64,000 bases of DNA from Zonotrichia leucophrys gambelii (Eukaryota > Chordata > Aves > Passeriformes > Passerellidae): contig NC_088186.1 of NCBI RefSeq assembly GCF_028769735.1, positions 7,719,001 through 7,783,000 on the forward strand. The letters are read 5' to 3'. The position numbers and the translations under genes are program-made. Positions 37,105-48,340 of this stretch are shown in pieces. The notes beneath the pieces are model-generated. The model was not told the origin of the DNA, did not search any database, and saw only the letters and a list, made by a program, of their open reading frames with translations. Within the stretch, counting starts at the first letter, position 1. Every line of letters starts with the position of its first letter.

Positions 37105-37325
37105 GTGAATCTCAGAATCATTTGGGTTAGAAAAGGCCTCAAGGATTGAATCCAGCCTGTGACCCATCCCCACCTTGTCACCCAGACCACTGCACTGAGC
37201 ACCAAGCTCACTTTTTGAATATTTCCAGGGATGAGAATTCTACCACCTCCCTGGGCAGCCCCTTCCAATGCTTGACAACTTTTTTCCAATAAAGAAACTC
37301 TTCTGAACCTGCATTGCTTGGGCTT
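37105..37325 (-). mobile_element. CR1 LINE 3' fragment, antisense
   Basis: Reading gaatctcagaatcatttggg, then cctcaaggattgaatccagc, ccacctccctgggcagcccc and ttccaatgcttgacaac gives the reverse complement of a CR1 3' region. Confidence 0.82.
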
Positions 37326-38502
37326 TAATACAGCCCCATCTCCATGCCACAGAGCAGACCCTGGGCTGTGTTCCACCAGCTGCAGCACAGCTGTGCCCCA
37401 TTTGCTGTCCTGTGTCACTCTGATGGTGGCTCAGTGCTCTGTTCCTCCTGTGTCTGTAATAACGAGCGTGCTGCATTCCTGCAGACCTTTCATTAGTCTG
37501 ACACCTTTGGCTCTGGGGTCACTTGTCTTGAAGAGCTTAATGGAGGGAAATGGCAGAAAGCCTGCTTTGGAGAAAACAAGTGATGAAGTCTTTACAACTC
37601 AGCAGGTTAAAGGTTCAAATGTGGTCTTGTGTTTTTATGAAGATGTTTGAGATGCAGAGGGACAGGTGAGGCTTGGCCTTTCAGCAGCTCTCTGGGGAAA
37701 TGCTGCCTCCAATGCTGTTCTCTGTGTGTTTCACTGCTGGGCAGTGCAACAAGCTGTGGATGGGAATTAAGGACTCAAACCTTCCCCTGCTGCAGCCAGA
37801 TCATTAGAGAAAATTCCAGAAAACAGGAGCCAACAGGATTTGTGCAAACATCCCCCTCAGGATGCTCCAGGGGCTTCAGGGGACAGCACACAGCAGTGTG
37901 CAAAACTTGGTGCTGGAGGTTTTAGGGCTGTGTGTCATAAATTAGGAATGAGAGTGCTTAGAGTTAATGAAACTTGCATATATAATTTATCAGTGACCAT
38001 ATTGAGCATCCCTTCCTCGACCCCAGAGTCTGATCCTGTGCACAAGGATGGCATCAGTCACAGCCTGGGACTGTGACAGCCACGCTCACGGTGACGTCTT
38101 TGCTCAGATGAGCTTGGCCAGCAGTGCTGCAGGGCTGTCCCCACAGCCTGGGCTGTCCTGGCTGGGCAGACTGTCCTTGCAGTCTGTCCTGCATCCCCTG
38201 CCAGGACAAGAAATACATCCCAGTCCCACTTTGTCTTGCTTGTTTTCAAGACTCCTCTTTGTTTCCCTTCCCATCTCTTTCTCGTATCTATATTTCTCCC
38301 ATAACCTGGTGTTAAGCACAGTAGTCTAAAAATTTTGTTAAACTAATTACTGTTAGGTGTTCAATCCTTCTGCTGGCCTTCCCTAGACACCTTGCCATCT
38401 CTGTCTGAGCCTTTGCAAGGTGCAGCTTGCAGGAATTGCTGTAATTGTGGCAGTGTATGGGAAGGACCCACAGCCCCCAGCTCCTGCTGCCCCAGCACCG
38501 AG

Positions 38503-38610
38503 CATCCCTGCAGGGATAATGAAAGCATCCCTGCAAGGGATAATAAAAATATCCCTGCAGGGCATAATAAAAACATCTCTGCAGGGGATAATGAAAGCAT
38601 CCCTTGGGGC
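38503..38610. repeat. 25-bp palindrome-bearing tandem repeat, about 4 units
   Basis: Units of the type agcatccctgcagggataat plus gaaa repeat about every 25 bp. Each contains the self-complementary core CCCTGCAGGG or a one-base variant of it. Both strands stay open as ORFs through the array, with no sign of a real gene. Confidence 0.88.
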
Positions 38611-41600
38611 ACACACAGAGCTGTGGGGGACCAAGAGGAGAGGCAGCCCTGGGGGCAGAGCAGGGCGCTGGCAGGCTCCCAGTGGTCACGGTTCACTGTG
38701 CCACCCGCTCTGCAGAAAAGTTGATAATTTCTGTTGAGCAGCCATAAATCAGAGGCACGAGCCTCAGCTGCTGCCTGACATGACATACAGCTCTATCGTT
38801 ATGGCAACCATAGAAACAAATAAAAGCCTTGCCTTCGCTTGACAAGCCTTTGAGATGTCCTGATGGAGAGACAAGTGTTCAGCAGCAGAATGAATTCTCT
38901 TGAACTCGCTGTCGATTTATCTTCGTTTTGCTCCCAAGTGTGCCCCTTTGCTCTCTGAATTCTTTGCCAAAGTACAATCAACTGGATTTTTTATTTCTGC
39001 TTTTTCCTTATTTGTTTGTTATTTTTATTTTCAGTTCTCTCAGAGGCAGAACACTCTTCTCCCCCTTTCTGTGCCCTCGTGAGTCCCATCTTCTGTCAAG
39101 GATGGGAGCCAGGCTTTTTCTCCCTGCCCATGGCATTCACCAGCTCAGCCATGCTGTGCTCTTGCAGCCTCACTGCTGCCCCAGCCTTACAGGCATTTTG
39201 AGTGGTATTTTGAAGGGGTTTTGCAGTGATTTGGGCACTTGTGATTTTGCAAGTCGGTGGTGATCGCTGTGGTGTGAGGCTCCCTGGGAGTGGAGGAGGA
39301 TGGAAAATGAAGTGGATGAGGAAGGCAAAGGGTATCTGGAGAGTGTGGAAACAGCTTTGCTATCCCTGCTGTTTGCAGCAGCAAAACTCATCTGTCTGTG
39401 CCTTAACCTCCTTGCTGTTCTGCAGGAGCACAGATGAATGGGTGCAGCTGCAGGTGAGCATCCCTCAAGGTCAGGAGGTCCATGTGGGTTGGGATATGGC
39501 ATGCAGGAAGAGGGCACCCTGCCAGCTCTCCTTGCTATTTGTGCAGGGGATGACATGGCAAATTCATCCTTTTTTTCCCTTATTTTCTTTCTGCTGCCCC
39601 CCTGGAGCAGAGCAGGGTGTGATTTTGGGGAGCTCAGTGCCATGGGGACCCTCAGCCAGGAGGCTGGGGCAGAGGAGAAGCCCCTTTTCCAGGCTGTTCC
39701 TGATCAGGGGTCTGTGGCTCTCCTGCAGTGCCTCCTCCTCCACTGGGGCCAATAAAAAGGTGTGAGTGCCTGCAATCCATGGCCATGATGAATGGACAGC
39801 TTTGCATGATGGAGCAAATTGATCATTGCATCAGCAGGCACAACTCACTCATTTCTGCAGAGAGGGCAATCCATTACTGTGCACATCACAGAGACACCCT
39901 CATCCCCACAGGTAACATCCCTGGGCTCTGGCCTGCACTTCCTACCACCCCAGGACACTGTTGTCTCTCAGAAAGTGGTGGAGAAGCATCTTTTGGTGCT
40001 TAACACTGGGATAGAGGCAGCTTTTTGCCTCATCCTGTGGGGAACAGGGACAGATGCTTTACAGAGAGGCAGCCATCAGCCCCTGCCCTGCAGCTGTCAG
40101 CTGAGCTCTGTCCTGGCTGCTTACCAGGATTTTCCTCCTCCCTGCCTCCCTCTGTGATTTATGAGAGCAGGTTAGAGGAGTCAGGTACATCTCACTTGGC
40201 CACAGGGGGACTAAATGGAGTTGTAATCCTACAGCAGCCACCCAGGGGTGTGAGCAGCAAAAGAAGAGAATTAGGGGAGGGGTGTGATGGGGATAGAGGG
40301 GAACCTCCCCCCAAAAAATAGAGCTGAAGTCACCCAGGAATTTCAGCAGAATTGAAATGTGGATCAACCCAGCATCTCTGGGACAGTGCAGGAGTTTTAC
40401 TGCCCTCAAGCTGTCTCTTCCTGGTCCATCAGCCCTTGGCATCCTTCAGGCCCACAATCCAGGGAACATTTCAGCCTTCCCTCAGACCAGGCTTTTAGTA
40501 ACTCCTGCTGCAATAACGCTGAGCTCCACTCTCTGTGCTCTGCTGTGTGAACTCACTGCGTTTTTGAGGTCTTAATGCTGCGCCGTAAAACTGCACAGAA
40601 AATTATCAAACCTCTTAGGGACAGGGGATGTAAATTTGAGCCTGGCTCGTGGGCAAATCCTTCACAGGGAGCACCAGCTACAAGTTTGGCAGCTGAGTGA
40701 TTGCAGTTCCTGTCGTCCATGGTGCTGCAGAGCCCAGGAGGGAAAAAAACCCCAGCGAGTGAACAGATTTTGTTTATATGTTTATTGAGACAATTAAAAA
40801 TACCCCACACTTGCCAAATCTGCAAACGCTGTCTCACACCCAGAATGATTCCCTTTGATGTCTCTGGGATCTCCTGCCACAGAGAAGGGTTTGGCACTGG
40901 GCTCTGCAGCTTCTCCACATTCTCCATATGGATCTGCTGCTGTAGCTGTGTGTCCATCCACCCGTCCATGCAGGATCCTGCCAGGGCTCAGACAAGCACT
41001 GAGGGTTTGGAGGGGGAGGCTGGGCTCTAACACACTCTGAATGCTTAGCAAAAAAGGGTGATGCAAGGTAGCAAAATCAGACCCTGGGTTCCTGTGTTGA
41101 AAGGTGTTTTTCCCTCCCTGTTTGATGTTGTTATTTGTTTTTATGTCGCTGCCTTTGCTTTCTGTTAACCAGCGGCTGCAGTGTGCTTTGTAGCTGCCTG
41201 TTCAAAGCACAGCCCCTTGGCCTCTCTCTTTATACAGCCTCTCTGTACTATTTTTCCTGAATTACAATTTTTTTTACCCCTATTTGAGTTTTATTACCTT
41301 TGCTTTTGTTTGCATTTCCTGCCTGAGAAAGGGACTAGAAGGTTTGCAGGAGGAAGGACCAGGCAGCTCCTGCTGGGATGATGCCTGGGTGGGACAGTGA
41401 CCCTGAGAAATGCCTTTTATTCAGTTATTTCTTAACACAAATCAGTGGAAAGAAGTGGTCCAAAAACCAGTTCTGATGAGATTCCAGTTGCCTAAAACCT
41501 ACCTGATGTGGACGGGACCTACTCTTCCTTTCCTGTTTTTATTTCCTGTAACGAATGCAGGATCACTTCAGCCAAAGGACAAAACTAATAAAATTCAGTG

Positions 41601-41681
41601 GAGCCAAAATGTTCCTGGGAGTGTGCCAGGAACCTGTGACAGGCTCCACAGCCAGGGAGGAAAAACCACCTCTGTGGAGAC

Positions 41682-42226
41682 GACAGGAATGGAGATGGAC
41701 ACAAGCAGGGCAGCTTTGTCCTTCTTTTAGGGCACTGCAAGAACATATTGTCCCTTGCAGGCTTGGAAAGGGCTCTAGGAAAGGCTGGGGGCTCAGGGAG
41801 AGTCCCAGACTCCTTTTTTCCTGGTAAAGCAGGATATGCTGCACCATGGAAGAGAGACCTCCAGGTTGATTTTTATGGGGATTTATTAATTTATTAATTG
41901 CTAAAGGTAAAAGGGGATGCAGGTGCTGCTGCAGAGGAACATGGTCTCACTGAGATGACAGGAATGGAGATGGACACAAGCAGGGCAGCTTTGTCCTTCT
42001 TTTAGGGTACCGCAAGAAGATATTGTCCCTTGCAGGCTTGGAAAGGGCTCTAGGAAAGGGCTCTTGGAAAGGGCTGGCGGCTCAGGGAGAGTCCCAGACT
42101 CCTTATTGCCAGGATATGCTGCACCGTAGAAGAGAGACCTCCAGGTTGATTTTTATGGGGATTTATTAATTGCTAAAGGCAAAAAGGGGATGCAGGTGCT
42201 GCTGCAGAGGAACATGGTCTCATTGT
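41682..42226. repeat. Tandem duplication, ~275-bp unit, two copies
   Basis: Copy 1 begins gacaggaatggagatggaca at 41682 and copy 2 begins with the same words at 41957. Each continues through gggcagctttgtccttcttt, gagagtcccagactcctt, gacctccaggttgattttta and gctgctgcagaggaacatgg. The copies differ by point changes and small indels, including a repeated ttattaatttattaatt in copy 1. Confidence 0.92.
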
Positions 42227-43496
42227 GGAGGGATGAGGGACAGCAGCTCAGGCCAAGGGGCAAAGCTCCCATTTGATTTTCGCCCCAGGGCTGGGCACAG
42301 CCAGTGACCCAGGATGGCTGTGCTCCATGAAGACAAGTGAAGTTAATGAGTTTCAGCTCCTGCTGCCCTCCAGGGATTTTCCCCACTCCAGGATGTCACC
42401 CTGGCTCTTGGGGTGATTTATTAGGAAAAAAATGCCCTTTGTGGCTTTAGTGCAGAACTTTTCAGGCAGCTCAGAGTAACTTTGCTCACGCTGTGCTGCT
42501 CCTTCTCATTCCACGTTTTCCAGATGCAGCAGAGAGGCTCTGCAGACCCTTCCTGGCTCTCTCACCTCGAGGCAAAGGAGCAAAATCAGCTCAAAAATGA
42601 GTTTAGAAGCAGCAAGAAGTTCAATTCATGGCTTACAGGCAATTCCAGTGTTGCACAGGGCAGGAATGGTGTGTCCTGTGTGGCCTTGCCCACTGGCTCA
42701 CAAAACCTTTTCATGCTTTGTCAAGGCTGGGTCAGACTGAAAATCCACTGCCCTTTGCCTTCACTCTGCACAGGTTTTGTATCATTCCCCTTCTGCTCTG
42801 TGCATTTGGTCTCTTTTTCTGATTTAGATGTTTTGAGTTCTTGTCAGGGCTTTTTCCAGTCTCCTCTGCTGACTGCAGAGCCAAAAGCAAAATCTTCCTT
42901 GACTTTTTCCTGCTGCTCATGTTTCAGTCCCAGCAATCTGGGGGGTGGTGATGCTTTCCCAGGCACTTTGATGGGAAACTTTAACTGTGTTAAGCAAAAT
43001 ATTGTTTTCAGGGACTAAATCAAAGAGCAGTGCAAAGCTGGAGAGGTTTGGAAGGAGGGCTGGGGAGTGAGCGGGGGGAAAATAACATCAAGAAAATTAG
43101 GTGAAGCCTTGCAAAAAAATAATCCCATCTTGGGAATTGCCCTGCTTTCACTGCCTGAAGAATTACCGTGCCATAATCAATTCAGCTCTTGATGTTTCCT
43201 GCGGTGTTTTTGATATTATGAGATGTTATTGACTGCAACCAAGTGCCTTTTATCAAAAGTTAGATGGGTGCAGTTGGGGACCCTCTGCTGCAGGCTGTGC
43301 CATGCTCAGGGCTGGACTCCAGCAGTGGTGATCTGAGGGCAGTGCTGGGCAGGAGGGATGGGGATGGAGCACAGTCCGTGTGTGACCCATCCAGGGCCTG
43401 TTTCACCTCCAGCACAGGGAACAGAAGGGGCTCACATGGAGCAGGCTGCAGGGGAGCCCTACAGTGGATAAAGAGCCCCCAGTTGCACTGGGACAC

Positions 43497-44208
43497 TGTG
43501 GGATTGTCAGGGTTCCCCAGATGGAGGAGGAATGAAAGAATCTGACTCTATGTTCTTAGAAGGCTAATTTATTATTATAATATATTATGTTATATTACTA
43601 TATATAGAATATATGTATAGATAGATACAAATATATATAGAATATATATAGTTCTTCTTATACTTCTTATATATATAGTTCTTAGAAGGCTTATATTATA
43701 TTATATTATATTATATTATATTATATTATATTATATTATATTATATTATATTATATTAATATATCTTATATATTATAGAAAATATACATTATAAATATAT
43801 ATATTGTGTATATATATATACAATATATATTGTATATATATATTTTACAGAACTATATATACAAGTATTTGTACTTGTTGTATATATAGTGTATTATATT
43901 TAATATAATATACTAAACTATACAAAAGAATAGAGAAAGGATACAGACAGAAGGCTAAAAGATAAGAATGAAAAACTCATTACTCTCTCTCCAGAGTCTG
44001 ACACAGCCTGACCATGATTGGTCATTAAGCTAAAACAATTCACATGGAACAAATCAAACGATGACCAGTTGGTAAACAATTCCAAAGCAGCAAAACACAG
44101 GAGAAGCAATCAGATAATTATTGTTTTCATTTTTTTCTCTGAGGCTTCTCAGCTTCCCAGGAGAAGAAATCCTGGCAAAGGGATTTTTCAGAAAATATGA
44201 TGGTGACA
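43497..44208 (-). mobile_element. Solo LTR, group B (copy 4), antisense, swollen by AT repeats
   Basis: The 712-bp element starts TGTGGGATTGTCAGGG and ends GATGGTGACA. A perfect 6-bp duplication GGACAC flanks it (43491-43496, 44209-44214). The usual group B length is near 410 bp; the extra ~300 bp is AT-only sequence at about 43570-43915. Outside that block the usual landmarks are present: ctgactctatgttcttagaa, cagcctgaccatgattggtc and cttcccaggagaagaaatcc. Confidence 0.9.
43691..43757. repeat. (TTATA)n microsatellite inside LTR
   Basis: About 13 perfect pentanucleotide units lie in the AT-rich part of the group B LTR. They are followed by TATATA-rich sequence with near-perfect inverted repeats (about 43795-43855). 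Confidence 0.95.
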
Positions 44209-44865
44209 GGACACATTCAGGAGTGTTGGCTCAGCAGCTGGATGAGTTTTTGGAGAGAACCTACCCCTGCCTCCTGCAAACAGGAGGATTGGGCAGTGCA
44301 CAGCAGAGTTCATCCCCGGTGCCACAGGGCTGGGGAGCCAAATGCAAACTGATATTTCACTTTATGTGTAAGGCAGAGCTGTCCTCTGTCAGTCCCAGGC
44401 TGGGGAGTGTCCCCTGCTGCTGCTCTCCCTCCTGTCCCCCTGTCCCTGCCTCCCACATCCATCCCAGCCCTGCCACAGGGCTCTCTCCCAGCAGCAGCTC
44501 ATGGGGAGCTGTGCAGAACCCAGCAGCACACAATTAAACCCCAGCTAATACTTCAACACTCCCCTGCTCCTGCCCAGGGCTTAGAGTGACACAAATGAAG
44601 CAGCTGAGCATTAAGGCAGGATGCTGTGTAAATATGCACTGAGCTTTTGCAGAGAGAAGTCTCTTCAGTCCACATTTCCTTTCTTTTCTAATTTTTTTTT
44701 TCTTAATCAATGTGTATCAAACACAGGCCAGAGCTGGAGGTGTTAGTTCTGACTGTGAGTGCTCTGGGTTTGGACTGTGGGTTCTCTGGGGCCATAGTTG
44801 AGGAATTTTAAAAGAATTATGATAAACCTGTGATTGGATAGATAAATGGCTCATCAACTGATGGA

Positions 44866-44962
44866 ATCACAGAAGCACAGAGTGGTTTGGGCTGGAAGGA
44901 ACATCAAAGATCATCTCATCCAACCTCCCTGTCCATGGTGGCTCACACTCCAACCCCTTCCA
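44866..44962 (-). mobile_element. CR1 LINE 3' end fragment, antisense
   Basis: The order ggaatcacagaagcacagag, tggtttgggctggaaggaac, tcaaagatcatctcatccaa, cctccctgtccatggtgg is the reverse complement of a bird CR1 terminus. Confidence 0.85.
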
Positions 44963-45263
44963 TTCTCCCGCCTGGGTGCTGGGAGCTGGGTCCAAGGGGA
45001 GGGAGCACTCCTGGATTTGTGTTGATTCACTTCAGTACCAGATCAAGGAGTTAAAATGGCTTTTTTGGGGGTTAAAAACCATTTTTTTTTTTGCCTGAGC
45101 ACAGCTGATAAGTGATACTGATAAAGGACTAGCATTGGCAATGTTATTGACCTGAAGGGCTTTTCATGGCTTTTCAGAGAGAGTTACAGGATCCCTTCTT
45201 CCTGGTAAAACTGGGATATGCATCACAGGCAATTCATTATAAATGGAAACCTCCTTTTTTTAC

Positions 45264-45302
45264 AGAATCATAAAATACCAGGTTGGAAGTGGACCCCGAG
45301 GA
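45264..45302 (-). mobile_element. Short CR1 terminus fragment, antisense
   Basis: Cagaatcataaaataccagg followed by ttggaagtggaccc resembles the same CR1 terminus as at 44866, truncated to about 40 bp. Confidence 0.6.
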
Positions 45303-46085
45303 ATTATTGAAGCTTGCTTTATATAAAGGGGAAAGAAAAGGAGCTTTTAGTATGGAAAACTTCACTGCAGTAAAAATAGCACCTGGCTTGCTTAAAAAAG
45401 CACAAGTGGGCAGGAGATGGGCTTGGAAACAGCAGGGGTGGCTGGGTGGGGGGACACCACCTGTAATTGGGGAGCAGCAATGCAAATCTGCTGCTTTCCA
45501 GGGTGGAAAAGAAAGCACAGAAAATCCTGCCTCAGAATGGGAGGGATGGGAGGCTGCTCCTGTGGAGGCTGGACATTGCCCTCCATCTGTCCCTGAATCT
45601 TGGTGCCATTCCAGCTGTGCAGCTGTGGGTGACAGGGCATGCAGGGAGTTGGGACCCTTCCCACAGATACTCCAACCACCTCTCCTAAACACACACATAT
45701 CTTTAAAGCCCTGAATCACCAGGTCAGGCAGAGCATTCCCAGAATAGCCCAAACAATCTCATTTTTGGGGAGGGGGTGGCATTGGCTGTGCACTGGAATA
45801 GCTGCAGTGATGTCCCTGAGCTCTGAGCTCGGGCAGCAGCTGTGACAGCATGACCTGTGTCACCTGCTAAAATGGACTTTGAGTTTTGCAAGGTTCATCC
45901 AGCCTGTCCTGGCTTTCCCAGTGGGAGCAGGGTTTGGGCTGGGTAGGCTGGAGCAGCTCAGAGGGAGCTGAGCCGGTTTGCAGGGACAGCTCAGTGTCTG
46001 CATTCAGCATCACTGCTGCAGGTCAAGCACTCACACAGGCACTGAGCAAAGCCACTGAAATAAAACCCAACAGCAAGGACTGGGT

Positions 46086-46527
46086 TGTGATATTTTCTGA
46101 AAAATCCCTTTGCCAGGATTTCTTCTCCTCAAAAGAGGAGAAGCCTTGGCTTCTCCACGTTTTGCTTCTCTGGAATGTGGTCTGGAGATTGTTTACCAAA
46201 CCTGTGAATTGTTTTTAATTAATAGCCAACCACAGCCAGCTGTGTCGAACTCTCTGAGTCAGTCATGGGTTTTTATTATTCATTCTTTTCTAGCCTTCTG
46301 ATGTATCCTTTCTCTTTCTTTAGTATAGTTTTAATACATAGTTTCATAATATAATATAATATAATATAATATAATATAATATAATATAATATAATATAAT
46401 ATAATATAATATAATATAATATAATATAATATAATATAATATAATATAATATAATATATCAGGCTTCTGAGAACTTGGAGTCAAATTCGCATCTCTCACC
46501 TCATCCTGGGGACCTCTCAACACCACA
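46086..46527 (+). mobile_element. Solo LTR, group B (copy 5), sense, with pentanucleotide expansion
   Basis: The 442-bp element starts TGTGATATTTTCTG and ends CAACACCACA. A perfect 6-bp duplication CTGGGT flanks it (46080-46085, 46528-46533). It contains gtttaccaaacctgtgaatt, attaatagccaaccacagcc and ccttctgatgtatcctttct in group B order. The AT-rich part is replaced by a long ATAAT run. Confidence 0.9.
46346..46457. repeat. (ATAAT)n microsatellite inside LTR, about 22 units
   Basis: About 110 bp of essentially perfect ATAAT units sit where other group B LTRs have a short AT-rich poly(A)-signal region. ATAAT is the reverse-strand equivalent of the TTATA run in the copy at 43497. Confidence 0.95.
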
Positions 46528-48126
46528 CTGGGTGACCTATTTAGGAAATCCAGGGCTCTGCTTGGACTTGGTGCTGCACAGTGCTGGCAAAGTCAGCCCC
46601 ACATTTCTCAGGTGGATGAGCTCAGGATGATGTGGCCACCAAAGGCAGAGGGGTCACAGCTGTGGATGGGCTCTGCCACAGGGACAGCCTCCCCAGCCCA
46701 AGGGGAACAGGGGCTGTGCTGCTCACTCTTGCTTTGGATGCAGGAGCAGGACACCTGTGGCATCTTTCAATGGCACAGATGTGCCAAGGAACTCAGGGAG
46801 TTGTAGATCCCTGCCCACCCAGGCGGTGGAATTAATGGGACAGCCAGAACATACATAGCTCTGGGGTGGGTGACCTCAATCAGGCTCAGCTATCCTGTGA
46901 CAAAATCTTTTTTTGGTAGGATTCCCTCTGGCTTGGCCAAGATGCTGTTGGCAGGGAGATGCCCTTGGCACTGGGGATGGCACTGGGCACTGCCCCACCC
47001 TGCTCTTGCTCTCTGAGCTGGGCACTGGCAGCCTCGTGGGGACAATAATCCCTCTGACTTCAACACAGACAGACTTTGCTGCCAAACTCCTCCAGTCTCC
47101 AGTGAGATCATTAGTGTGAAAATCAAACAGGATCAGGGCCCAAAGGGCTTGAGAAATGGTACAGAAAGCTCCCTGTCACATCTCCCAGCACAACTCAAAG
47201 GCTGTTTCTGTACAGTCTCTGGGCCACCTCGTGGTTTCATGTCAGTCCTTATCCACGTTGCTTTACTCATAACTTCTGTGCACAGCTCTGTCAAGTTATC
47301 TGCTGAAGTCCAGACAGATCAGGTGCTTCTCTTTCCTTAAAAAAAGGAAAAATAAATGTCTTATGACAGAAAGATAAGGGATGAATCTGATATTCTTCAA
47401 AATCAAGAGGCAGACACCGAAGGAGAGGACAGGGACCAAGTGTCACCCTTCTGTCCCTTGTCCTGCCTGGGTGTGCCTGTGCATGGGATTGATCCTTGTG
47501 GGAATGTGAAACCCCTCTGCTGGGTCCATGAGCTGCTCAAGCTGCCATTGGCACTTCCAAGACCTTCCAGAGCTTCTACCCTGACCCCATCCCAAGATCT
47601 CTGGTCCCCTCACTGTCCCCTCCCAGTGCAGATCCCCCCTGGAATCCCCCAAACAGGAGGAGTTCCCACCTTTCCTGGTGACAAAATCAATACCAATGGC
47701 TTCCATTAATATTCTGGGAATGGCAGAGAAGATTGACTGCCTCATTAGCAGGCATCGTGTGAAACTCTGACAATAATTAACAACTCAACGGTCTTATTTG
47801 CTGGCCTATCACAGAAGTATTCAATCAAAAATGTAATTTGCTCGACGCTCCCATTTACCATAAAAAGAATATTCCTTCAAAGTTTTAAATAGACTAATTA
47901 AGAGGGAAGAAATACAGGGGGAAAAAATTATTAACAGTATAGTTTTAATGGGAAATTACTGGAGCGTATTAATAATGCAATAACCATTTTTAACAGCTGT
48001 CTGTCAGTTTGTGGGCCGGGGTAATTAAATTAGTCACTAAAGGGTCACTCAAATTAGGTGCCAGAGAGCTGCACCAGGGCTAACAAAGGCACACCAGGAG
48101 AAATGCTCTGGCACAAGGAGAAGGGG

Positions 48127-48340
48127 GAGATGCTGATGTTGAATTCAGAGATCCCCAAGGATCCTGCAGAGGTGGGACAAGGAGATGCTGATGTTGAATT
48201 CAGAGATTCCCAAGGATCCTGCAGAGGTGGGACAAGGAGATGCTGGTGTTGAATTCAGAGATTCCCAAGCACCTGCAGATATGGAACAAGGAGATGCTGA
48301 TGTTGAATTCAGAGATCCCCAAGGATCCTGCAGAGGTGGG
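48127..48340. repeat. 55-bp tandem repeat, 4 units
   Basis: Units begin gagatgctgatgttgaattc at about 48127, 48182, 48237 and 48291 and continue agagatccccaaggatcctg cagaggtgggacaag. The third unit has a short deletion (caagcacctgcagatatgg). Confidence 0.92.

Noticed and set aside
46344..46526. Minus-strand ORF with a repeated LYYII motif
   Set aside because: It is the translation of the ATAAT microsatellite.
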